Shown: in pieces, positions 7,753-14,308 of the stretch
How positions within the stretch are numbered: position 1 is the stretch's first letter
Layout: every line of letters starts with the position of its first letter
NCBI GenBank assembly: GCA_900315435.1
Contig: OMYY01000026.1
Coordinates: 1 to 41,627, forward strand
DNA length: 41,627 nucleotides
From: an uncultured Spirochaetaceae bacterium
Lineage (GTDB): Bacteria; Spirochaetota; Spirochaetia; Sphaerochaetales; Sphaerochaetaceae
Reading direction: 5' to 3'
Program-made: the position numbers and the translations under genes
The notes under the pieces: generated by a model
The model's input: the letters and a program-made list of their open reading frames with translations, nothing else
Databases searched by the model: none
Told to the model about the DNA's origin: nothing

Positions 7753-9123
7753 ATGGAACAGCAAAACATCCTGATGGTCGTCGTCGACCAGCTGGCCGCT
7801 CGCGCCCTTGAGGGCAAGCGCGAGACTCCGAACTTGGACCGGTTGCGTGAAATGAGCCAGAGCGCCGAGTGCTGCATCACCCAATGTCCGCTCTGCCAGC
7901 CCTCCCGCGCCAGCTTCTGGTCCGGCCTTTATCCCCATGAGACCAACGTGCTCTCCAATGGCAGGAAATGGCCGGCAAATCCAGTTCCTTCCTCGGTGGA
8001 GACACTGGGGCGGGTGCTCTCCAAGGCAGGATATGAGACCCGCCATTTCGGAAAGCGGCATGACGCGGGAGCCCTTGGGGGGTTCTGGTGCGCCGAAGAA
8101 GGACAGACGGTCATTCCCGACGCTCCGTCGCTTCCCTACAACTTTGACACCTACAACGACGTCTTCACCCACAAGCAGGCGCTCGATTTCCTGCGTGCGA
8201 GGCAATCGTCCCGGCCGCTCGCCATGGTGGTCGACCTGGTCAACCCCCACAACATCTGCGGGTGGGTCGGGTTGCACAAGGATGGCAGACCCGACGAGGA
8301 AACGGAAGGTCTTCCCGAACTGCCACCCAATTTCGAGTTCGACGATATCGCGAACCGGGGTACGCCGGTACAGTATCTCTGCTGTACCCATATCCGGCAG
8401 GGCCAGGCCTCTCACTGGAGTCCTCTGCTGTTCCGGCAGTACCTGAAAGCCTATCAAGGCTACTTGGCTTTGGCAGACCGGATGATCGGGGATGTGCTCA
8501 ATGCGTGGCGGGACAAGGGTCTGGGGGGCTATATCCTCTTCTGGTCCGACCATGGCGATGCGATGGCAAGCAGGCACATGGTGACCAAGGACGTGTGCCT
8601 GTACCGGGAGGCGGTGGAGGTCCCGCTCTTCATCAGCGGGCCGGACGTCAAGCCTGGCACCCTGCGGGGGCTGGCCGAGCTTCTTGACATCGCGCCGACA
8701 GTCTGTGGACTGCTGGGCCTGCGCAAGCCGGCTTCCTTCCAGGGCAAGGACCTTTCCGGCCTGCTGCGGGAAGGGGGCGTGGTCGACCGTCCCTACGCGG
8801 TCAGCCAGTGGCACACCGAGTGGGGGTACACCGTTTCCCCCTGCCGTTTGGTCCGCACCCCGGGGGCGTCCTACATACGCTATCTCGAGCCAGGAGTGCA
8901 GGAAGAATACTACGACCTGGCATCCGATCCTTTCGAGGAGCACAATGCCGCTTCCAGCCATCCCGGGGAGGTCGCCATGATGCGACGTCTTTTCACGGAA
9001 TACCTCAGGGAAAGCCACGATCCGTTCGAGAGCCTTGCCTGGAACGCGGACAGGCGGTGGAGGAGCCACGAGCTAGGCTTCTGCCACCACGAAGGTCCGA
9101 CTGCCCCCGAGGCCGGAAAGTGA
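7753..9123 (+). CDS. Second type I sulfatase, formylglycine (Cys) type, cytosolic
   Basis: A 456-residue sulfatase with active-site segment CPLCQPSRASFWSG, where Cys48 is the formylglycine precursor; here the CxPSR core is canonical. A SDHGDAM metal-site motif follows at about residue 265. ATG 7753 starts only five bases after the GH88 stop; GAGG at 7746-7749 is close (three bases), so GTG 7744 is an alternative. There is no signal peptide. It is clearly different in sequence from the sulfatase at 5239, suggesting the two remove sulfate from different positions of the same disaccharide. As with the first, the maturase is not in the window. Substrate position cannot be told from sequence. Confidence 0.88.
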   Translation: MEQQNILMVVVDQLAARALEGKRETPNLDRLREMSQSAECCITQCPLCQPSRASFWSGLYPHETNVLSNGRKWPANPVPSSVETLGRVLSKAGYETRHFGKRHDAGALGGFWCAEEGQTVIPDAPSLPYNFDTYNDVFTHKQALDFLRARQSSRPLAMVVDLVNPHNICGWVGLHKDGRPDEETEGLPELPPNFEFDDIANRGTPVQYLCCTHIRQGQASHWSPLLFRQYLKAYQGYLALADRMIGDVLNAWRDKGLGGYILFWSDHGDAMASRHMVTKDVCLYREAVEVPLFISGPDVKPGTLRGLAELLDIAPTVCGLLGLRKPASFQGKDLSGLLREGGVVDRPYAVSQWHTEWGYTVSPCRLVRTPGASYIRYLEPGVQEEYYDLASDPFEEHNAASSHPGEVAMMRRLFTEYLRESHDPFESLAWNADRRWRSHELGFCHHEGPTAPEAGK

Positions 9124-9130
9124 GGAATCC

Positions 9131-10198
9131 ATGACACCGGAAACACTTCTCGAGAAATTCACGATTCCCGGGACGTTCTTGGCTTCGAAGGCCAACACCC
9201 AGGGACACATCAACAGCACCTTCGTCTGCAGCTTCCTCGAGAGCGGAGGCCGGAAACGCTACATCCTCCAGAAGATCAACCGCCTGGTGTTCCATCATCC
9301 CGAGGAGGTGATGGAGAACATCCTGCTGGTGACAAACTGGATCCGGCGGCAGCTGAAGGACGATCCAGAGGCCGACCGGAAATCCCTATGCGTCATTCCG
9401 TCAAGGGAGGGGAAACCCTATGTGGTGGACGAGGAGGGCGGGTACTGGCGGGTCTATCCCTTCATCGAACGTTCCAAGGCCTATGAGAAGCTGGCCGACG
9501 CCCGCAAGGCCTATCAGTTCGGCAGTGCCGTCGGCCGTTTCCACAACCTGCTCAGCACGCTGGATGGACATAGGCTCTCGGAGACGATTCCCCACTTCCA
9601 CGACATGGGCATGCGCTACCGGCAACTGGAAGCGGCGATGCGGCGGGACCCGAAGGGGCGGCTCGCCACGGTAGGCGACGAGATTGGTTTCCTCATGGAG
9701 CGCAGGCGACGCGGATGCGTGCTCTGGGACGGTATGGAACAGGGCGTCCTTCCGCTCCATATCACCCACAACGATACCAAGCTGGACAATGTGCTCTTCG
9801 ACGAGGACAGCGGAGAGGTGCTTTGCCTGATAGACCTGGATACCGTCATGCCGGGTACCGTCCTCTTCGACACGGGAGACATGCTCCGTACCGCCTCCAA
9901 CACCGCGGAGGAAGATGAGCGGGACCTAGAGAAGGTGGATTGCGACACCGGGCTCTTCCAGGCGATCCTTGCGGGATACCAGGACGAGGCAACATTCCTG
10001 ACAGGGTCCGAGCGGAGCCTGCTGGCCGAAAGCGGAATCATCATGACCCAGATCATGGCTGTCCGTTTCCTCTCCGATTATCTTGCCGGGGATGTCTACT
10101 ACCACATCGACCGTCCCGGGCACAATCTGGATCGGGCACGCTGCCAGATCGCCCTGATCAGGGCGATGGAGGCGAAGCGGTCCTTGCTTCACGGGTGA
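9131..10198 (+). CDS. NahK-like N-acetylhexosamine 1-kinase (APH-fold phosphotransferase)
   Basis: A 355-residue kinase of the aminoglycoside-phosphotransferase fold, close to Bifidobacterium NahK (about 359). The catalytic loop is ITHNDTKLDN with catalytic Asp215, and the metal-binding motif is IDLDT with Asp235/Asp237. Homologues are often mislabelled mucin-desulfating sulfatase. It should phosphorylate the anomeric carbon of GalNAc or GlcNAc to the 1-phosphate using ATP in the cytosol. This fits the operon: after the sulfatases and GH88 act, a free N-acetylhexosamine remains and is trapped by this step. ATG 9131 follows the sulfatase stop by seven bases, with GAGGA overlapping that stop. 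It is the last gene of the operon. Specificity for GalNAc versus GlcNAc is not resolvable here. Confidence 0.82.
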   Translation: MTPETLLEKFTIPGTFLASKANTQGHINSTFVCSFLESGGRKRYILQKINRLVFHHPEEVMENILLVTNWIRRQLKDDPEADRKSLCVIPSREGKPYVVDEEGGYWRVYPFIERSKAYEKLADARKAYQFGSAVGRFHNLLSTLDGHRLSETIPHFHDMGMRYRQLEAAMRRDPKGRLATVGDEIGFLMERRRRGCVLWDGMEQGVLPLHITHNDTKLDNVLFDEDSGEVLCLIDLDTVMPGTVLFDTGDMLRTASNTAEEDERDLEKVDCDTGLFQAILAGYQDEATFLTGSERSLLAESGIIMTQIMAVRFLSDYLAGDVYYHIDRPGHNLDRARCQIALIRAMEAKRSLLHG

Positions 10199-10256
10199 CA
10201 TGCGGAAGAGGACAGGCCATGGGTGTCGTCTCTGTCTTTCCGCCTTCGCCTGAAAC

Positions 10257-10274
10257 GGAACATGTTCCTTTTTT
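10257..10274 (+). terminator. Weak terminator candidate after the importer operon
   Basis: GGAACATGTTCC (10257-10268) is a perfect 12-bp palindrome followed directly by six T residues. The possible stem is short (four to five pairs), so termination would be weak; the palindrome could instead bind a protein. Confidence 0.4.
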
Positions 10275-10285
10275 GCAAATTCCTC

Positions 10286-10314
10286 TTGACTGTTTCTGCC
10301 GGAGCCTGTATTGT
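10286..10314 (+). promoter_or_regulatory. Sigma-70 promoter of the DUF3793-flavodoxin operon
   Basis: TTGACT (10286-10291) and TATTGT (10309-10314) are separated by exactly 17 bp. Transcription would start near 10321, just before the palindrome at 10326-10341 and 34 bases before the start codon of the first gene. Confidence 0.7.
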
Positions 10315-10325
10315 CTGAGATAGCG

Positions 10326-10341
10326 GTTAGGAAATCCTAAC
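10326..10341. promoter_or_regulatory. Palindromic operator candidate, DtxR-like TTAGG/CCTAA half-sites
   Basis: GTTAGGA-AA-TCCTAAC is a perfect 7+2+7 inverted repeat placed immediately downstream of the -10 box, where a bound repressor would block transcription. The half-sites resemble those recognised by DtxR/IdeR-type iron or manganese repressors. Flavodoxins are widely induced by iron shortage, so metal control is a reasonable inference; the regulator itself is not in the window. Confidence 0.6.
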
Positions 10342-10354
10342 TAATGGAGGAAGG

Positions 10355-10900
10355 ATGTCAGACGAGAGAGTGGTTCGGCAGTGTTCCCCAACCTTGGCTG
10401 GCATCAAGACCGGCAACCTGTTTCCGTGTGACGATGTCCTGGTTTATGCGGATATCCGCAAGATGAACCGGAAGTTGGTGCCCAAAGGCCTTCGGATGAT
10501 TCCAATCCGCTTCCGAGGGATGTTGCTCGTCTACCTCTACCGGCCGGGACGGTTGGAGAAGGACCTGCAGGTTCCCAGAGCCCGCCAGATCCTGATGGAG
10601 CGGGGGTACGCGCCGGAAAGCGAGGGCAGGATGGTGACGCAATTGGTCCGGCGTTTCGGACGTGGTGACGGGTTCCCCCATGAGGTGGGGCTCTTTCTCG
10701 GATATCCGCCCGAGGATGTCGATGCCTTCATCCACCGCCGCCTTGACGCGTGCTGCGTGGGATGCTGGAAGGCGTTTGGGAACGAGGAACAGGCGCGGCG
10801 GAAGTTCACAATGTTCAAGAAATGCACACGTACGTACTGCATGCTCTACGAAAAAGGGATGTCTGTCGAGAAGCTTGCGGTGAAGGAGAAAGGAAGATGA
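10355..10900 (+). CDS. DUF3793 family protein
   Basis: A 181-residue cytosolic protein of family DUF3793, recognised by its layout: a hydrophilic N-terminal half containing PHEVGLFLGYPPEDVDAFI, then a cysteine-bearing segment (CCVGCWKAFGNEEQARRKF) and a final KCTRTYC motif. Cysteines cluster in the C-terminal third. Biochemical role is unknown; members are often encoded next to a flavodoxin, as here, which suggests a redox-linked task. ATG 10355 follows GGAGGAAGG. Its stop overlaps the flavodoxin ATG (ATGA), giving translational coupling. Expression is probably repressible through the palindrome at 10326-10341. Confidence 0.82.
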   Translation: MSDERVVRQCSPTLAGIKTGNLFPCDDVLVYADIRKMNRKLVPKGLRMIPIRFRGMLLVYLYRPGRLEKDLQVPRARQILMERGYAPESEGRMVTQLVRRFGRGDGFPHEVGLFLGYPPEDVDAFIHRRLDACCVGCWKAFGNEEQARRKFTMFKKCTRTYCMLYEKGMSVEKLAVKEKGR

Positions 10901-11316
10901 AAGTCGCGATAGTGTACTGGAGCGGGACGGGAAATACCCAGGCGATGGCGGACTGCGTGGCCGAGGCGGTGAAAGCCAAGGGTGCGGAGGCCAAGGAAAT
11001 CCTCGCCTCGTCGTTCACTCCTGACGAGGTGGTGGCCTATGACGCGATCGCGTTTGGCTGCCCTGCGATGGGGGACGAAGTCCTGGAAGAAAGCGAGTTC
11101 GAGCCGATGTTCGCCTCTGTCGAAGGTTCCCTGCGTGGAAAAAGGGTCGCCTTGTTCGGCTCCTATGGCTGGGGTGGTGGCGCGTACATGGACTCCTGGA
11201 AGGAAAGGGCAGAGAACGATGGAGCTGACGTCGTTGGTACCGTCGTCTGCGAGAACGCTCCGGACGACGACGCACGCAAGGCTTGCATCGCCCTTGGAGA
11301 AACATTGGTTGGTTAA
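10897..11316 (+). CDS. Short-chain flavodoxin
   Basis: A 139-residue FMN-binding electron carrier. The phosphate loop SGTGNT is at residues 9-14, and the second FMN loop (GSYGWGGGAYMDSW) begins at about residue 87, both typical of short-chain flavodoxins of roughly 140 residues. It would replace ferredoxin in low-potential electron transfer in the cytosol. ATG 10897 overlaps the stop of the DUF3793 gene (ATGA) with GGAG-like bases upstream; an in-frame extension to 10750 lacks a binding site. It is the last gene of a two-gene operon closed by the terminator at 11365. The electron partner is not identified. Confidence 0.92.
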   Translation: MKVAIVYWSGTGNTQAMADCVAEAVKAKGAEAKEILASSFTPDEVVAYDAIAFGCPAMGDEVLEESEFEPMFASVEGSLRGKRVALFGSYGWGGGAYMDSWKERAENDGADVVGTVVCENAPDDDARKACIALGETLVG

Positions 11317-11364
11317 ACTTCGGACCCATTGGATAGGATAGTTGTCCCGAAGGATTTCCGATAT

Positions 11365-11404
11365 GGATTCCGCCTCTCACACTCCGGGCGGAATCCTTTT
11401 ATTT
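11365..11404 (+). terminator. Strong rho-independent terminator of the flavodoxin operon
   Basis: A perfect 10-bp stem, GGATTCCGCC (11365-11374) with GGCGGAATCC (11387-11396), is followed by TTTTATTT. Confidence 0.92.
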
Positions 11405-12499
11405 GTCCAAAGAAGTCAACCCCTGCGTTTTAGTCGCGGCAAGGCCGAGACACGTTCCCCTTGTCCAATCCTCCGGGGTAGCGGCGAGCTTGCCGTTGGT
11501 CTTGTTGCTGTCCCGGTCGGTCAATGCGTTACGGATCTGGTTGCAGGAATGCTTCGCTCCGACCCGGGGCCGGAGGTGATGGCAAAGACAGAGCCTTCCG
11601 GTAGCGGCGTATACCCTGGTAACTACATCATGATTGCCCATCAACGTCGCCACTCCCTGTCCTTGTCGGAAACGGCTGTCGGAAGGATTGGCGATGATAG
11701 ATACTGGGGATGGATTTCGAACTGCCGGAGAATCTGCTCCAACTGCTTCTATTTTGACCAGATTCCAGCCGTTCTTCACTTTGGGAATGAGCACCCTTGA
11801 GATCTGGACGTCTTCGCCTTTGCAAGCACACAACTTCCATCTCGCCAGTTTTCCTTTTCTGGAGGGAATATAAGGGAAAAGGGCAGACAGGTCCGATGCA
11901 TATGTCGTCATGATTGATAAAGAAATGCCATAAATCGGGGACCTAGCATGAATACCGTACAGCTGGAATGTTTCGTCAGCGCCAGGTGTGATGCGAAGTT
12001 CAGGCAATATGCGAACGACCCCAACTTCAATCGCAAAGACCACCTTTTGAGATTTTATGCCTAATAAAAATACCGAAAAGGTATCATATATTGAGATTGA
12101 ATTGCTGTCTCACCATCCTTCCTAAGGGGAGGTCTATGCCTGCAGACGGGTTGCCGGAAGCAAGGTGGGGAATGTCTCTGCCGATAAGCTCAGCGATCTA
12201 TGCTGGGGCCGATGGGGGAGTACCGCAGTACGACAAGTTCTCCAAGTACTCGAAGTGCGAGCTGTTTGCCTGGTGCAGGGGGTGTCCTGCAGTTGCCAGT
12301 GGAACCTATGGGAGTTTTTATTCCGAAGACCTCCAGTGCTGGAAAATCATTTGACTATATCGTGTGACGTACGTTTTGGCCTTTGCATCCCGAAACCACA
12401 ATTTCTTGTGGCGGAAGGGATGCTTTTTCATCTCGGAATCCCTTGTAACCAAGGAAAGCGCCCAAACGCCGGTAGAATAGGGAAAGGAGTTTTTCTGAT
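11405..12499. other. About 1.1 kb without a supportable gene
   Basis: Open frames here (minus 11399-12043, up to 214 codons; plus 12091-12354, 87 codons) match no family I recognise, lack good ribosome binding sites and have unusual composition, rich in Cys, Arg and Ser with no clear fold pattern. The middle part (about 11880-12100) is visibly more AT-rich than its surroundings. It may be the decayed remains of acquired DNA or mobile-element sequence. AAAGGAG at 12483-12489 belongs to the next gene. Confidence 0.5.
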
Positions 12500-13420
12500 A
12501 TGGAAAAGAGAAAAACGGAAAAAGCCGGCATCACGCTCCAAGACGAGCGGATGAAGCAGCTGTTGATGGTCAGGGAGATCCTTGCCTACGTGGCCAGCCA
12601 GGTGGTGGACGACTTCCGGGGCATGGGCTGGAAGGAGGTCCTGCCCTACCTGGAGGACCCGTCGACCGGCGGGATCGGGCGGGGAGACCGGGAGAGCACG
12701 GACCCCACGGGCACGGTGCGCTACGACGTGCTGGTGCGCCTGCGCTCGCCCAGGAAGCCGGGAGGGAGAATCGCCGTCATCCTGAACATCGAGGGGCAGA
12801 ACGGAGCCTATCCGGCGGGGAGGCTGAGGAAGCGGATGCTGTACTACCCCTGCCGGCTGATCAGCGCCCAGAAGGGGGACGTGTTCCAAGGGGACGCGTA
12901 CGGGGATCTGGCCCAGGTGGTGTCGGTGTGGCTGATCCTCAAGCCTGCGGAGCGTGACCAGGGGCGGACGGTGGAGTGGACGCTGGAGAGCAGGCAGCTG
13001 ACGGACATGGACGAGGGAGGCACCGCGTGGAAGGGCCGGCTGGAAGGGCTGAAGGTGGTGAGTGTTTGCGTTCCTGACCTGGAGCATGTACAATCGGAAG
13101 ACATGGCGGGGCTACTCGGGGTGTACCTGAGCGGGGAATTGTGCGGAAGGGAGAAGTGCGAGCGGCTGGAGGCCGGGTGGCACGTGGCGCTGCCGGCCGT
13201 GGCGCAGGAGGTCGTGGCGATGTTCGAGGGAGCGGGAAGGGACCTGTGGGACAAGGCGGAGAAGGCCGGCAGGCTGGAGACCCTGGCCAAAAATGTCGTC
13301 ACCCTCTCCAGAAAGCTCCAGGTATCCCCGGAGAAAGCCCTGGAGCTGCTGGATATCCAGGTCTCTGACCAGCAAGAAGTCCTGGCCCTGATTGCAAAGA
13401 TGCAGGATGAGGGCAGGTAA
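12500..13420 (+). CDS. Rpn-like PD-(D/E)XK nuclease-family protein
   Basis: A 306-residue protein with the restriction-endonuclease-like core seen in Rpn / PD-(D/E)XK transposase-family proteins. An Asp in RYDVLVRL (about residue 76) is followed by a strand and the E-x-Q motif (AVILNIEGQN, about residues 92-101), the ExQ replacing ExK as in many members. The C-terminal part is helical and coiled-coil-like (LETLAKNVVTLSRKLQ...). ATG 12500 follows AAAGGAG (12483-12489). These proteins are multicopy in some spirochaetes and Bacteroidetes; Rpn proteins promote recombination, but the host role is uncertain. It stands alone beside a gene-poor stretch, which fits recent acquisition. The AAA-ATPase-like gene at 41391 belongs to a family whose members usually carry a related nuclease domain. 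Confidence 0.7.
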   Translation: MEKRKTEKAGITLQDERMKQLLMVREILAYVASQVVDDFRGMGWKEVLPYLEDPSTGGIGRGDRESTDPTGTVRYDVLVRLRSPRKPGGRIAVILNIEGQNGAYPAGRLRKRMLYYPCRLISAQKGDVFQGDAYGDLAQVVSVWLILKPAERDQGRTVEWTLESRQLTDMDEGGTAWKGRLEGLKVVSVCVPDLEHVQSEDMAGLLGVYLSGELCGREKCERLEAGWHVALPAVAQEVVAMFEGAGRDLWDKAEKAGRLETLAKNVVTLSRKLQVSPEKALELLDIQVSDQQEVLALIAKMQDEGR

Positions 13421-13441
13421 TCTCTGGAAGCGGCGTAAAGT

Positions 13442-13471
13442 CCGGGAAGAGGGTCCAATCCCTTTTCCCGG
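13442..13471 (+). terminator. Long hairpin after the Rpn-like gene
   Basis: CCGGGAAGAGGG (13442-13453) pairs with CCCTTTTCCCGG (13460-13471), with one G-U pair and a six-base loop. It lies 21 bases after the stop codon. No T-run follows, so it may be a weak terminator or an mRNA end-stabilising hairpin. Confidence 0.5.
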
Positions 13472-13804
13472 TATTGCATGAGTGATGGGCAGGCAGAACC
13501 CCTTTTGCGGGATTCCTAACGGTGGTCCTAGTTCGATAGCCAAACAGCATACATATGGGGCAATGCCTGGTTGCGGCCATGGGCATGGCCATATGGTGTG
13601 AGGTCCTGACGGAACCAGTTGGAGCAACAGGGAACCTTGTGGCTGTCCCGCAACCTGGTTGTTGCTGAATCACGGTAATACGATTGTGGAACTTCCCAGG
13701 AATGTACACGACCTTGCGATATTTCCTTGTTCATCGTATTTATCCAAAAACATCCATCAAATTTCTCAACATACGGGCTTACACTGAAACAAAAGGGGTG
13801 TCTC
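13472..13804. other. Intergenic stretch with nested inverted repeats and a promoter
   Basis: The 384 bases between the Rpn-like gene and the secreted protein at 13805 hold no gene I can support. Short inverted repeats are dense, for example GGCCAT-GGGC-ATGGCC near 13575 and CAACA/TGTTG arms near 13625-13665. This could be a structured leader, a small RNA or mobile-element debris. The promoter nearest the gene is listed separately. Confidence 0.4.
13714..13742 (+). promoter_or_regulatory. Promoter candidate for the PL9 lyase operon
   Basis: TTGCGA (13714-13719) and TATTTA (13737-13742) are 17 bp apart. The predicted start near 13749 would leave a 5' leader of about 56 bases before ATG 13805. 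The match to consensus is moderate. Confidence 0.4.
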
Positions 13805-14302
13805 ATGAAGAGATTTGTTTCTTTGCTCTGCCTGCTGGCATGCTCGGCGGCTTTGTCCGCCGGAGCCTATCTCAACGTGAATGATCTTGATCCGGTCAAG
13901 ATCGCTTCGAACAAGAGCTATGACGACGTGCGCGTGCTGGCGACCGCGGAGAAAGCGGTCACCGTGGAGGCGATTCCCGTCAGCCGCGAGGCTGCGGACG
14001 GAGAGGTCTTCAACGCCCGCCTCAAGCTCGGCGGTTCCGGGAACGCGACGTATCGGGCTCTTTCGTTCCATGGAAAGAAAGGGGAGACTCTGGTTGTCTA
14101 CCTCAACTCTTCCAGCAAGACGGACGCGCGCCAGCTGGCGCTGGTCAATGCCGCGACAAAGGCGGAGGTGACGGTCTTTACCGCTCCGCCGGATGATGAG
14201 GCGCACGCGGGAAAGGCAAGCTGCGCCATCCCCGCCGATGGCACCTACCTGCTGTACTCCAAGGGCAGTGGAATCAACCTGTACGCGGTGATCTGCGAGT
14301 AA
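13805..14302 (+). CDS. Small secreted beta-rich protein beside PL9 lyase
   Basis: A 165-residue exported protein. ATG 13805 follows AAAAGGGG; the signal peptide (MKRFVSLLCLLACSAALSAGA) ends at about residue 21. A Cys at residue 14 is within the hydrophobic core, so lipidation is not clear. The mature part is about 140 residues of alternating strands with segments such as FNARLKLGGSGNATYRALSF and TYLLYSKGSGINLYAV. Similar segments occur as accessory beta-sandwich modules inside multidomain pectate lyases, so this looks like such a module encoded alone. It is co-transcribed with the PL9 lyase (six-base gap). A role in binding polysaccharide or the lyase is inference; I cannot name a family. Confidence 0.75.
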   Translation: MKRFVSLLCLLACSAALSAGAYLNVNDLDPVKIASNKSYDDVRVLATAEKAVTVEAIPVSREAADGEVFNARLKLGGSGNATYRALSFHGKKGETLVVYLNSSSKTDARQLALVNAATKAEVTVFTAPPDDEAHAGKASCAIPADGTYLLYSKGSGINLYAVICE

Positions 14303-14308
14303 GCGCAT

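Noticed and set aside
5128..9069. Further long minus-strand frames opposite the sulfatases and GH88
   Set aside because: They mirror well-supported plus-strand enzymes, lack ribosome binding sites and show no recognisable motif.
11399..12043. 214-codon minus-strand frame in the gene-poor stretch
   Set aside because: No family, no convincing ribosome binding site, atypical composition; it also runs into the flavodoxin terminator. Kept only as part of the gap description.
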